The notes beneath the pieces were generated by a model, which saw nothing but the letters and a program-made list of their open reading frames with translations, did not search any database and was not told the origin of the DNA. Made by a program: the position numbers and the translations under genes. Below are positions 32,100 through 42,401 of a stretch of DNA of 64,000 bases, one piece after another (the stretch's first letter is position 1; every line of letters begins with the position of its first letter). Origin of the DNA: Anodontia alba (lineage: Eukaryota; Mollusca; Bivalvia; Lucinida; Lucinidae); the NCBI GenBank assembly GCA_964016985.1, contig OZ024831.1:25413431-25477430 (forward strand). The letters are read 5' to 3'.

Positions 32100-33520
32100 C
32101 TAGGCAGTCCCGGCTTCTGGTTGTTGAGTATGCAAGAATGTTCAAGCGACCTTCGTTTCACCGTCGCTTTAAACAAATGTATGCCATATGTTGTACATAA
32201 AACGTACAAACAACAGTCATAGCCAGGCAACGTTTTACCACATGTTGCATTTTTTTGATTTTTTATAATATGGCGACAACGGTACCATGTGATGCTTAAT
32301 TGATGGCTTCTGTATCTCCTGATTGTGCTTATTTGATGCAGCACTTTTTAATGCCAATTAATTATGTTACTAAGTCTCGGCTTCTTGGCAGCTATACATT
32401 TCTGGTTCATTTGACTGCATATTAAAGATGAAATGTTTCTGTTAACATTAGAAACAACAACAACGACAAAAAAAAAAAAAAAAAAAAAAAAAATATGAAT
32501 GGTGACTGTGGTGGTGGATTTACGGTCGTTTCTACAAATGTTCGGTTATTTCAGGCTGGCTTTATCCATGTTTGCCTGCGTTTGTAAAGGCTTGCTTTCA
32601 TAGACCATTCTATGAACATACACACGTCGAGCCGCTGTCCTCTGATTAATCATTCGTTTGCTGTCTCTACGGACAGCGTCATGGCATGTGTCATTAATTT
32701 CGTTTTGGATTATATTTGGAAGATCTGTGCTTGGTGTCTTGTTTTGCATGCACTTACTGATATTTCTTATTTTCATACGCCCTAAATCAGGCTTTTTTAT
32801 TGTTTTGCATTCTTGGATCGTGGTTTCAGTAACATTCAGAAACAAAAGTTATGGTCATTTGGAACAAGACAGAAAAACCAAGTTTGAATACAGCATGTAC
32901 GATCTTCAATACACGTGTGATCACATATACAAAAGGCGACAATGTTATAACATGTTAAATTCAAGAATAAACATAACAATATTACACATGAATTAACAGG
33001 CAGTAAGGACAAACCGGAAGTGTTCACATATTACATTTTACTTGATCGATTATCAATCAAGCTAAACACATTTTGAGAATTCCTACTGTGTATACCTGAT
33101 ATGTTGACAACTATACGTCAGCAAGGTGTCCATTCACAGGGTATTACTCGGCCATTTTCGCTCGTGGCTTAGGAATCTACACGCTGGTAACATACTGACT
33201 CAGTTTACAAGTCATTGCAATCTATAGCTTTCAAATGAAAACATTGCGATCACGTGACTAAGCTCTTGTTGCGCAGAGAAAATCGCAAGAATGTGTTGTA
33301 GTATACTTGGAGAAATAATTAAGATGTCCAATAGATTATTAATTTAAGAAAGCTGTCCAAGAAGACAGATTAGGGTAATAACAACTGAGACTCAGCAGTG
33401 TGCGGTATTTAATTACCTGACCAAGAAAATATGCAGCTAAACATTCACCATTTCAGACACAGACGAAAATGACTTTGCACATATTATAAAATAGTTTCAA
33501 CGAACATTGACTTGCATTAT
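32100..33520. other. Long intron stretch without a recognised feature
   Basis: About 1.4 kb with only a poly-A run (32468-32493). The frames at 32546-32845 (minus) and 32658-32996 (plus) overlap each other and have no recognisable motif. Possible unique or regulatory sequence. Confidence 0.35.
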
Positions 33521-33521
33521 G

Positions 33522-33525
<4 letters not shown>

Positions 33526-33583
<58 letters not shown>
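33526..33583 (+). repeat. (GA)n microsatellite 1
   Basis: About 29 uninterrupted GA units. Confidence 0.95.
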
Positions 33584-33588
<5 letters not shown>

Positions 33589-33728
33589 GGACATACAACT
33601 TACGCTGCATGAATATTTGAACATTAATGGAATGTATCCATTTTGTGTGCCAGGTGGGACACACACACTACTAGATATGTCTGGCATTGCATCAACTTTA
33701 CTGGAATGTTGTTTCAATTTTATGTTCC

Positions 33729-33734
<6 letters not shown>

Positions 33735-33786
<52 letters not shown>
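33735..33786 (+). repeat. (GA)n microsatellite 2
   Basis: About 26 GA units in the same orientation, 150 bases after the first. Confidence 0.95.
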
Positions 33787-33788
<2 letters not shown>

Positions 33789-33986
33789 CTCTTCAAATAA
33801 AAGTATATTCGTACTCAGGGAGACGTCTAACAGAGAACGACATACAGCGCTGCCGCCATCTGCCTACACTTGTCGATATTTCATTGATCCATAAATATGA
33901 CTTTTAGGTTTTTTTGAATATATATGTCAATATGAAACCTCTGCAAAATGTCAAACGACGACAAACACTTAGATTCAATCATAGCT

Positions 33987-34163
33987 CCAGATAAGAGGTA
34001 GTATCAGTTGGACATTTTTCATATTTAATTATGTAAACATATGTTGTTGGTACTCATTAGAAGCACCTCGCCGAGGCGCTTCTAACGAGTACCACAACAT
34101 ATGATTTTGTGGAGACAAAATAATAAAATGAATACTTTTAGGTTGTAAAAGCACCTTATCTGG
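33987..34163. mobile_element. Family V element with the GAAGCACCTC core
   Basis: CCAGATAAGAGGT and ACCTTATCTGG are inverted ends. The centre (34037-34113) has arms ACATATGTTGTTGGTACTC / GAGTACCACAACATATG meeting at CCTCGCCGAGG. About 177 bp. Same centre as family A but different ends. Confidence 0.7.
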
Positions 34164-34786
34164 TACTGCATGCAGTTATGACATGAATATTATTCTAGTG
34201 GTTGTCACATAGATATTTTGTTTCATAGAGAACATTAGTGTTTGCCGGTTAACCGGAACAATTTTCCGGCGAACCATCTCCCGATAAAAGCGATTAGAAA
34301 ATGGACGGACAGAGATTAAAACGAATCGGAAAAGGAAAGAATTCATTTTAATGTGACTGAAACCCATAAATTTTCCTAGAAGAAATGCTCTTTAAATATC
34401 GCGTCTCTTAAAATGCTTTTCGCGTGACGTACTTGTGTCAGTTAGAAAAAATCGGGTCTAATTCCTATTACGCAACTTAAATATTAAATTCGCAGGTTCC
34501 GGACAGAACAATTAAAATATTAAGCAGGTACTTGGCAGCTGACTTAATGGTGATGATATTTAACGTTATAACTGTCTTGATATAATAGAGGCACGAGAGG
34601 GAGGCACATTAATTTAAACCACACACAGCGCTACTTGGAGCCATTTACGCTATTCGCCGCCACAGAATAAAGCCCCAGTGGCTTTTCTGAACCACTCATT
34701 GACACTTCTGCCATATGCAGTTTTCTAAAAAAAAGACGTTTTCATAAAGAAATGGCTGATTAAACGAAACTTTAAGGAAAAACTCA

Positions 34787-34858
34787 TTAAAGCGACTGGC
34801 TACACTTAGTGGATGTTCCACCATTTTTGCTAAGGAGACAAAGTTTGTGAATACTTTG
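34787..34858. mobile_element. Family H element, left part, interrupted by family D (copy 8)
   Basis: TTAAAGCGACTGGCTACAC, CCACCATTTTTGCTAAGGAG and ACAAAGTTTGTGA are the family H left half. The right half continues at 35088-35250 (CACACCAAGCCTTTTC, GAAAATGTATCAAATC). Confidence 0.6.
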
Positions 34859-35086
34859 GCCCAGTTGTTCAAAACTAACAATGTCGTTAGTTAATGTATC
34901 GTTAAAACTTTGATCATTAAATATGGCATATACACTAATATTTTTGCTGAAAAAATGTGAGTAGCTTTTGCATTTGCACTTTTTCAGCAAAAGTTCCTGT
35001 GAATTAGATATTGTACTTACTAGTATAGTTAAATTTTGACCACTAACGAGCTCGTTAAGCTAACGACGCATTGAACAACTGGGTCC
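34859..35086. mobile_element. Family D element inserted in family H (copy 4)
   Basis: GGCCCAGTTGTTCAAAAC and TTGAACAACTGGGTCC. Core GTGAGTAGCTTTTGCA has lost part of the second arm. The H element continues on both sides, so D came later. Confidence 0.8.
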
Positions 35087-35087
35087 T

Positions 35088-35250
35088 GTTCGCTATCCTG
35101 CACACCAAGCCTTTTCTTAAGTGGATCTACTATCAAAGGAAGGGGTTTGTTACTAAGAGAACAAAATCTTTCCTTTCAGAACAGATCTTTGTTTGGAAGA
35201 GAGGCAGAAAGAATTCTATTGCATCCTTGAAAATGTATCAAATCTCCGAC
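35088..35250. mobile_element. Family H element, right part (copy 8 continued)
   Basis: CTATCCTGCACACCAAGCC, CTACTATCAAAGGAAGG and CATCCTTGAAAATGTATC match family H after the point where the left half stops. Confidence 0.55.
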
Positions 35251-35391
35251 TAGATGAACTCGAAACGAACCGTCTCGACAGGGTCTACACATCTCGCTAT
35301 TTTGCTTTTCATTTCAGTTGATGTCCCTATTTGCGACAATGACCATTAAATTATGAAAAAAATCAACTTTAGAAACGCAGGGGTGAAAAGG

Positions 35392-35604
35392 TTAACCCTT
35401 GTCCTGCTGAATAAATTAAGGTGCCACGCCCACTTCTAATTTTTAGCCAGTCAGATTACTTGATCCGGATTATTGCTGTAAATTAACATACTTAATGGAA
35501 ACAGTGCAGATCCAGATCAGTTAGCTTCTTCAGAAGCCAACTGATCTGGATCTACACTGTTTGCAAAGGCAGGGTATATCCGGGTTCAGCAGGACAAGGG
35601 TTAA
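35392..35604. mobile_element. Family R element (copy 4, best preserved)
   Basis: TTAACCCTTGTCCTGCTGAA and TTCAGCAGGACAAGGGTTAA are perfect inverted ends with TTAA at both sides. Core hairpin CAGATCCAGATCAGTTAGC / GCCAACTGATCTGGATC around TTCAGAA. TTAA plus CCC ends are the hallmark of piggyBac-type elements. Confidence 0.85.
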
Positions 35605-35953
35605 AATATGCAAATGGAACTCCAATCCAGCGTTCGTAATCGCACTATACTGATCATGTGCTACGTTCCTAACACACACACACGCGCGCGCTCTCACACA
35701 CAGGCAGATGCTGTGCGGATCTTCGCTGTCTCCTGTGCACGATAAGAGTCGAGGTGAGACGAGGTCAGGCTTCGTTTTTTCCTCTCACATATGAGTTGCT
35801 CCATTTGAATTTATCTAAGCTTGGATAACGGCTGAGATTGTGTTATGGCAGTGAACAGAATACAATTTGCGAACCTCGGTATGAATCTTTGTCAGATGTA
35901 GCATAAGTTTTTATTTGGTAAACCACATTTATACTGTTTCAACGGTAAACAAT

Positions 35954-36271
35954 TACATTCGACTCTCATTATCTCGACTTTGCTTATCTCGAATGACCGC
36001 TTATCTCGAAGTCAAAATCTGGTTCCTGTTTTAACATGGAAATCTAACAACAGGTAACAAAATATTGTGGAAAAAGAGGAGCAATTTCTCCTCTTTTCCA
36101 CAATATTTTCAATATATCTCTACTTCAGGAGTCAAATTGCATATTCATCTTGTGAAATGTGGTAGTTAGGTTTTTTTTTCTCTCAATTCTGCAAATCTTA
36201 TGGGTCGAGGTGCGGATATCTCAGTATTTCAGAGAGTCCCTTTGGCTTTGAGATAACGAGAGTCGACTGTA
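35954..36271. mobile_element. Family E Tc1/mariner-type MITE (copy 2)
   Basis: ACATTCGACTCTCATTATC and GATAACGAGAGTCGACTGTA. Core hairpin ATATTGTGGAAAAAGAGGAG / CTCCTCTTTTCCACAATAT. The left TA is mutated to CA. Confidence 0.75.
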
Positions 36272-36474
36272 TATGGCGAACAAAATAAATGACAAAAGCG
36301 TTTCTTTTTTGTTTGGTTTTATCACTACTTGATTTAATCTAATTTTATGAATATAACAAGTAGTGATAAATGCACGAGATATTACTTATACATAGAAGAT
36401 TTAAAAATTTTTGCATCAATAAAAGTTTCCACAATGAGCATCTTTATTTGTTATGCAGAGTATTAATTTGATTA

Positions 36475-36645
36475 TCTCTTAAAGTGCCGAGGAAAATTTT
36501 AGCAGAGGATTTCTAAATTTTCGTGTTATTTTTCAGAGCAAATAAGGATTGACATTTAATGTGAATCATCTGATGGCAGACGTACGGATGGAATACCTAG
36601 CCTTATGTTCTCTGAAAAAAAAATCAAAATGTCCTCTGCTACATG
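36475..36645. mobile_element. Family C element, diverged (copy 4)
   Basis: AAGTGCCGAGGAAAATTTTAGC, TTTTTCAGAGCAAATAAGG, and CTCTGAAAAAAAAATC then GTCCTCTGCTAC match the family plan with many changes. Confidence 0.45.
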
Positions 36646-36784
36646 TACAGTTGCAAATTATACCACAGGGGTTAGTTGTTTTGTGCGTTTTCATAAAAAT
36701 AAATGGACCGCACTGTAAGCCACATAGCCAATCTTGACTTTTAAAATCAATAAAAATATCTCCTCAAAAGGGCCGAAATAGATA

Positions 36785-37001
36785 CATGTTCAGGGAAAAG
36801 TAACCCTGTCAACACTGCTTTAATATCCCTTCTGAAAAGGTACCTACTCTAAAAGGACAGAATGTGCTCTCCACTTTGGATAAAAACATTTTATTTTAGA
36901 AAAGACACCTTTTAGAAAGGATTTGGTCTAAGGAAGTCATAAAAGTTGTCTTCCTTACAAAACATGGTGGAAATCTGCCATTTGTACCGAGTTCCATTAA
37001 A
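36785..37001. mobile_element. Family H element (copy 9)
   Basis: GATACATGTTCAGGGAAAAG, CCCTTCTGAAAAGGTACC, CTACTCTAAAAGGACAG, then GTCATAAAAGTTGTCTTCC and GGAAATCTGCCATTTG. Confidence 0.6.
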
Positions 37002-37009
37002 CCGTTTAT

Positions 37010-37865
37010 CGTCGTAGTTAAAATTGATATTTTTCACATTAAGTTGCAGCCTACACAGGTATTTAAAGATACATGTACACGAAATGGCAACCTCAAATAG
37101 AAGAAAAACAACAAAAAACAAAAAACAAAACAAGTCATCTTATACACGCATTTTATATTTGTATCACTATCACTGGATTTGCATTCTTGGAATTGCATGA
37201 TCTTCTATAAAGCCAGGATGTTGTTCTGTTGGGAACGCATCCATCATCTCTAAACCTGTCTTACCATCAACGACAAAAACTTATTCAGTTTTCATCTGCG
37301 TCGAATATATAACTATATAATGTTCGTGTTTTCTTCAATTAAAGCTCACCAAATATCACATTTTACGGAAAGAGGACATAATAGCCCTATCGAAATACAG
37401 GAACCACATCTCTAGGCTTTTTACCCGCTTCCGTATCACGCGCCGTTGTTGAATGTTACTCGGTATGGGTTGGTTTGCACACTAGATAGCAATTTATTCA
37501 TCAATATCGTAAAATTCTTGTCTAAAGCTATTGGATTTACATGGAAGCTGTCACATTTAACCAGTTATTACATCTTTGAGCGAAGGTAAACGGAGAAGGC
37601 GGGCTGTCTGTTCTTTCTAATGGTAAAAGACTTTCTGCTTACGGAAATCATAAGTTTCCTTTTGTGATTGAAATCAATATTAGCCTTTGCTTATTTACAA
37701 AATATGTGGCTGTAAAAAAAGTCAGCGAGAAGCTTTGTAAAACATAATTTCTGTTTTTGTACTTATTCGTTTTGTTTTTCTTATTGATTATTTTTGTATC
37801 ACTACAGACTACAAATAAAACAAAAGATTAGATGAAGTATTATAGCCTAAACCTAATCACATATG
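37010..37865. other. Stretch without a recognised feature
   Basis: About 850 bp with no family recognised and no coding signal. Confidence 0.35.
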
Positions 37866-37870
37866 TCCCA

Positions 37871-38077
37871 AAATTCAGGCAAAACTGTCAATCAACAAGG
37901 ATGACACGTACTCGAAAGAAGAACTATATACGGTCAATAAGGACGACACGTACCCGAAAGAAAACAATAGTGAACACACGTACCCGAAAAAACAGGGAAC
38001 ACACGAACCCGAAAGAAGAACAGTTTCTTCCTTCGGGTACGTGTCGTCCCATTTGACCGCTCGGTTTGCCTGAATTT
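37871..38077. repeat. Family K: palindrome with an expanded tandem arm
   Basis: Outer ends AAATTCAGGCAAA and TTTGCCTGAATTT are inverted. The left arm holds four tandem ACACGTACCCGAAAGAA-like units (starting near 37904, 37945, 37975 and 38000). The right arm holds one inverse unit (TTCTTCCTTCGGGTACGTGT). No coding function is likely, although a frame runs through. Confidence 0.65.
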
Positions 38078-38240
38078 ATCCTGGATGCTGCCTCATTATC
38101 GCATTGTTGGACAACTGAAATTACAAAGGCGTGCATAGTAAATAAATAAATAAATAAGGGAAACAGTTTTATTAACAATAGGTATTAACAGTTTCACTAC
38201 AGCTGTTTGGTAGCCGTAAAACGTCTTCTCGTACTTCCAG

Positions 38241-38275
38241 TACGAAAACATGCCTATTCAAATAATACTATATTA
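38241..38275 (+). mobile_element. Family A left-end fragment
   Basis: TACGAAAACATGCCTATTC without the rest of the element: a solo end or remnant of a deleted copy. Confidence 0.6.
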
Positions 38276-38276
38276 T

Positions 38277-38404
38277 AGCCCATTTCGTGATCTTTTGAAA
38301 AATGTGAGGGTTATTGACGAGGCCTAATCGGCCACAATAGCTACATTGTTGTCTGTCCCATAAAAATGGACACTTCAGCTGGTTTATTTATTTTATTTTA
38401 TTTT

Positions 38405-38439
<35 letters not shown>

Positions 38440-38470
38440 ATTGCTCTCAAGAGTCAGTCCTCTTTGAATC
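38277..38470 (+). repeat. Family T dispersed repeat (copy 1) containing (GT)n
   Basis: AGCCCATTTCGTGATCTTTTG, GAGGCCTAATCGGCCACAAT and ATTGCTCTCAAG match 39084-39230 in order. A (GT)n tract (38410-38437) lies where copy 2 has only TGTGTTTGTGTTTATT. Confidence 0.65.
38410..38437 (+). repeat. (GT)n microsatellite
   Basis: About 14 GT units inside a family T repeat. Confidence 0.9.
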
Positions 38471-38474
38471 TATC

Positions 38475-38754
38475 CATCACGAAAACATACCTATATAATT
38501 TTGACCCCCTTAAACCCCACTTTTATACAGTAAAACTGGGGTTTACAGGGGTATACATTATTTTTCTTATTTCTACTCAAAAACATAGAATGTGGGTACT
38601 CGTTAGAACCGCCTCGGCGAGGCGGTTCTAACGAGTACCCACAATCTATGTTTTGAGCCGAAATATGAAAAATTATCAGAGTTTTTTATCTGAAAATTTT
38701 CAGTTTTTGGAGTTGAATTTTTCTATATATTTGAATAGGCGTGTTTTCGTAATG
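38475..38754 (+). mobile_element. Family A element (copy 15)
   Basis: Full length. Tip CCTCGGCGAGG. Left hairpin perfect (TAAACCCCACTTTTA / TAAAACTGGGGTTTA). Confidence 0.85.
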
Positions 38755-39083
38755 TATATGATCTTTCAGTGATGATTGATTGGTAAAAAGATTGTCTTCG
38801 TTTACCTTATGAGAAAACTTGCTGAAAACAACAGTTAAGGTGACTTCATGTAAAGAGACAAATTCGGACTACTTGCATAAATTGACAATATATGAAACCA
38901 AACATGTCGAGGCTAAGGGTATGCACAAGTATACAAGTTCTCCTAATTTTGAAATGTCTCCACAACAGTTTCGGTTTGGACACATACCCTCGTAGAAATT
39001 AAAGACAGCCGGATGGTTGTATGTTCAGGACATTTTAGAATTCGCAAACTGTAGTTACTTTTTCTGGTCAGTTGTGGTCAGTG

Positions 39084-39230
39084 AGCCCATTCTGAGGATT
39101 TTTGAAAATTTATGAGAGTCACTGATGTGGCCTAATTGGCCGCAATTAACTGGTCTCGCCCAGAAAACGTGACACTTCATCTTCTCTGGTTTTGTGTTTG
39201 TGTTTATTGCTCTCAAGGGGCATTTCTTTT
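39084..39230 (+). repeat. Family T dispersed repeat (copy 2)
   Basis: AGCCCATTCTGAGGATTTTTG, GTGGCCTAATTGGCCGCAAT and ATTGCTCTCAAGG in the same order and orientation as copy 1. Confidence 0.65.
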
Positions 39231-39539
39231 AGATATTATTCAATAATATTTACCTACATATTCGGAAACATTAACTCCTTTTTGGACAAGTCCAATTTAG
39301 TTCTTGCTGAGGCGTCTAAATAGCATCCGAATGAGTAGCAAATAGTGTGATTTTTCTCAAGTCTGTCTCTCCAAACACTTAGGGGAAGTTCGGTACTTGT
39401 TTATTTGTTTCAGAAAACTTGTATAAAATTGCATCCTTGAAATTGGCCAAGTTAGTTTTTATAAAATAATTTTGCCATATTATTTCTTATCATTCATTTG
39501 AAAAACAGAAAACGAGCTTGCTTATAAATATGTATGTAA

Positions 39540-39806
39540 TTAACCTTTGCCACTCCCTGGACAAATTCAGCAGACGACAAAATGATATTTTCCTTTTTAA
39601 GAAACAAGGTGTTGCCATTTCATGCAAATTGTCTCCTAATGTCAAAGGAGACAATTTGCATGAACTGTCAAAGCCTATTTTATGGAAAACAAATAAGAAA
39701 TATTTCTTTCAAAATATCGCCTGCTGATTTGTTTTACAAAAAAAAAAAAAAAAAAAAATAAAAAAAAAAATAAATAATAAAAAAAAAAAAATAAAAAAAG
39801 CGTTAA
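39540..39806. mobile_element. Family C element with an A-rich expansion (copy 5)
   Basis: TTAACCTTTGCCACTCCC ... TTCAGCAGACGACAAAATG at the left and ATCGCCTGCTGA ... AGCGTTAA at the right. The centre AATTGTCTCCTAATG / AAAGGAGACAATT forms a hairpin. An A-rich run (39739-39800) sits inside the right arm just before the end. Confidence 0.7.
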
Positions 39807-40019
39807 CCATAGGAAATGTGGCTAAATCATAACTACGTCACCTGCTCTTTACTTAACCCGCAATTATTACACATACCTTTATTAAAATGTAAATGACATA
39901 CTTGTATTTGCTGATGTCATAACCAATCAAATTAAACCATAAATCAAAAACGACAACAAGTAAACAAAATAGATGGTGTAGTATACCAACCGACATTGTG
40001 GTTGTATGCAATTGTCCCA

Positions 40020-40330
40020 AGCCTTACCCTTTAAGAATTATTATTTTTATCATTCAGAGAAATTCGGCATTAAAATTGCATGTGAATTGTATGACCAGCA
40101 TATGTTTCACATGAAAGTCAAGCCCGATTTTCCTGAAAAATAATAAAAGTAAGTAATTCAAAATATCTGTCGCAGTTGCGGTTGGCTCTTTAAGGCTACA
40201 TACTTTAACAGTCTGTGTTCAAATTCCTGGAAAATAGGTCTTGATATTACATGCAAATTGTCTACAAAATTAGAAAATTATTTTAAAATAGCGTCTGCTG
40301 GATTTATGATATACATCAGATTAAAAGATG
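40020..40330. mobile_element. Two family C-like remnants
   Basis: 40020-40199 has CCCTTTAAGAATT / GGCTCTTTAAGGC ends with ATATCTGTCGCAG. 40200-40330 has CCTGGAAAATAGG, ATTACATGCAAATTGTC and ATAGCGTCTGCTGG. Both lack parts of the plan. Confidence 0.45.
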
Positions 40331-40363
40331 ACCCAGTAATACATTACGTCCGAAAAAGGACCT

Positions 40364-40425
40364 GGACAAACAGTGTTGGTTCAGATCAACGCGTAGTCTG
40401 ATCGTTGTCTACAATGTTTGAGTCG
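40364..40425. repeat. CAAACAG-core hairpin
   Basis: ACAAACAGTGTTGGTTCAGATCA / CTGATCGTTGTCTACAATGTTTG, an imperfect inverted pair around the CGCG centre. Confidence 0.55.
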
Positions 40426-40725
40426 ACTTGACTGACTTGTTTAAATTTCAGGACAAGTATGGATAGAATAAGATGCCCGAATATTTATGATGGTACAGAA
40501 CTTTAAAGCGCAACGCGCGAAATTTTCCTTAAAAAACCCCAGAAACTTCTCCTTTCGTTGTTGTAGTCTACAGTAACCATCGAACACTAAAGCGGGCGAC
40601 GAAGGTCCTGTTTAGACAGCGTGACTGCACATGCTGATCTGTGCCGCATCATCTGACATAAGGATCTTTCCGAACATTGTGAATAAAAATAGGAGCAGCT
40701 TCACTGTTTTACTCGCATTTATCCT

Positions 40726-41003
40726 CATCACGAAAACATGCCTATATAGTTTTGACCCCTTTAAACCCCACTTTTATAACGTAAAACTGGGGTTTACAGG
40801 GGTATACATTATTTTTCTTATTTCTGCTCAAAAACATAGATTTTGGGTTCTCGTTAGAACCGCCTCGGTGAGGCGGTTCTAACGAGTACCCAAAATCTAT
40901 GTTTTGATCAGAAATATGAAAACTATCAGAACTTTTATCTGAAATCTTTCAGATTTTAGTGGTGAAATTTTCAATATATTTGAATAGGCGAGTTTTCGAA
41001 ATG
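40726..41003 (+). mobile_element. Family A element (copy 16)
   Basis: Tip CCTCGGTGAGG. Compensating-looking changes: GATTTTGGGTTC on the left and GTACCCAAAATC on the right keep most of the stem paired. Confidence 0.85.
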
Positions 41004-41054
41004 TAATTTTTGAACGACTCAAATTGATTATCTGGTGTTGTATAGAATAAATGC

Positions 41055-41241
41055 TGAAGAACATCTACCACTCTCTGTGCAACTTCAACAGATTACAACA
41101 TGATGATATTTTTTATGTTCTCTAGAAAATGACGTGTCATGCAATTAATTGTCTCCTTAAGTCTTGTTTCTGTGAAAAATACGAAAAATATTTCAAAATC
41201 CTGTCTGCTGAAATATTTACCCAGCATGCTAAGCGTTGAAC
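41055..41241. mobile_element. Family C element (copy 6)
   Basis: CACTCTCTGTGCAACTTCAAC at the left and GTCTGCTGAAATATTTACCC then AGCATGCTAAGCGTTGA at the right. Interior TCATGCAATTAATTGTCTCC. Confidence 0.6.
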
Positions 41242-41873
41242 GTGAAAGAGTCTAACCTCATTTTAGGCATTTTCTTTGATCTGGGTCTGCACTGTTTGCT
41301 CAAGTAAACATGGTAATAACAACTCTATACATGTATAAAAGTTTGGGGGTGGGGGCAGTTCATAATTAAAGTCAGTTGTGTTTTTCTCAAGTTGTGTCCT
41401 TGCAATAGAACCAGACCAAACATAAGCTTATATTTCGCGCAAAGAAACAATAAAAGTTCAAGAAAAGCAGCCATCAAAGCTGGAGAGAAATGCCTTTCCA
41501 GGGCACCACAATCGATCACAATTTGCAAAACAGAACCATTAATAATGCGTTTTCAAGTGACAACACAAATAAAAAGCAAGCCAACTTAGTTTCAGAAACT
41601 GCGAACAGCACCAGAATTTTGTCCCAGTGTCCCTTGGACTATGCGTCATTTTGTCCTCATCTTATTCTCAAGGAAACTGACAATCTGCAGCGGTAATTAC
41701 TAGGGCCATTTATCACTATGGACTTCTCTGCCACCTCGGACGACCTCAAGTCACCTTCGACGGAAATTGGGTGGCAAAATCTGTTTTACTTTGTTATAGG
41801 AGATGTTATTTCTAAACGAAAGAGAAATGCGATATGGTACTAATGATAATGTAAAGATTTCTCAATAGGGGAT

Positions 41874-42135
41874 GAAGTTGGGTTTTCTTAAAATGAGATG
41901 AAAGACGTACTCTGTTCTGAATTGTATTTGTCTTAAATATTCTCATAGGCAGGTCTAAGCCAACAATGTGGACCCTGGTCAAACTGCTTCTGAAGTTGGG
42001 TCTTCTTTAAGTGAGATGAAAGACGCACTGTATTCTACCATATTTGGCCAAATTATTCTGACAGACAGGCCTCAGCAAACAGTGTGGACCCGGACCAAAT
42101 TGAGCAGTTTGATCAGGGTCTACACTGTTTGCCAC
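41874..42135 (+). repeat. 118-bp direct duplication ending in a CAAACAG hairpin
   Basis: GAAGTTGGGTTTTCTTAAAATGAG (41874) recurs as GAAGTTGGGTCTTCTTTAAGTGAG (41992); similarity continues through GATGAAAGACG and AACAGTGTGGACCC. The second unit continues into a hairpin arm GATCAGGGTCTACACTGTTTGCC. Confidence 0.65.
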
Positions 42136-42168
42136 CCCGTCACAACATTATAATACCTTATTAGGTAG

Positions 42169-42193
42169 TCAAATAGGCGTGTATTCCGTGATT
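42169..42193 (+). mobile_element. Family A right-end fragment
   Basis: AAATAGGCGTGTATTCCGTGATTG resembles the family A right end without the rest. Confidence 0.45.
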
Positions 42194-42367
42194 GTGGCTT
42201 TTTCTGGGTAGTACTATATTTAGATTATTTTATTAAATTTTAGGACAGTATAGTAAGAGGCTCATTTATCCGAATACTTATGGTAAATAAAGTAAGCAAG
42301 CGAACAATAAACATGTATTATTTCTTGCTTTAAATATGAAACGTACATGTAAAATGGAATAAACGTC

Positions 42368-42368
<1 letters not shown>

Positions 42369-42401
<33 letters not shown>

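Noticed and set aside
32546..32996. Overlapping 99- and 112-codon ORFs on opposite strands
   Set aside because: No recognisable domain, no splice context, and they exclude each other. Frames of this length occur by chance in 64 kb.
33512..33907. 131-codon Glu/Arg-rich ORF
   Set aside because: It results from two (GA)n tracts lacking stops. Nothing in the sequence between them looks like a protein.
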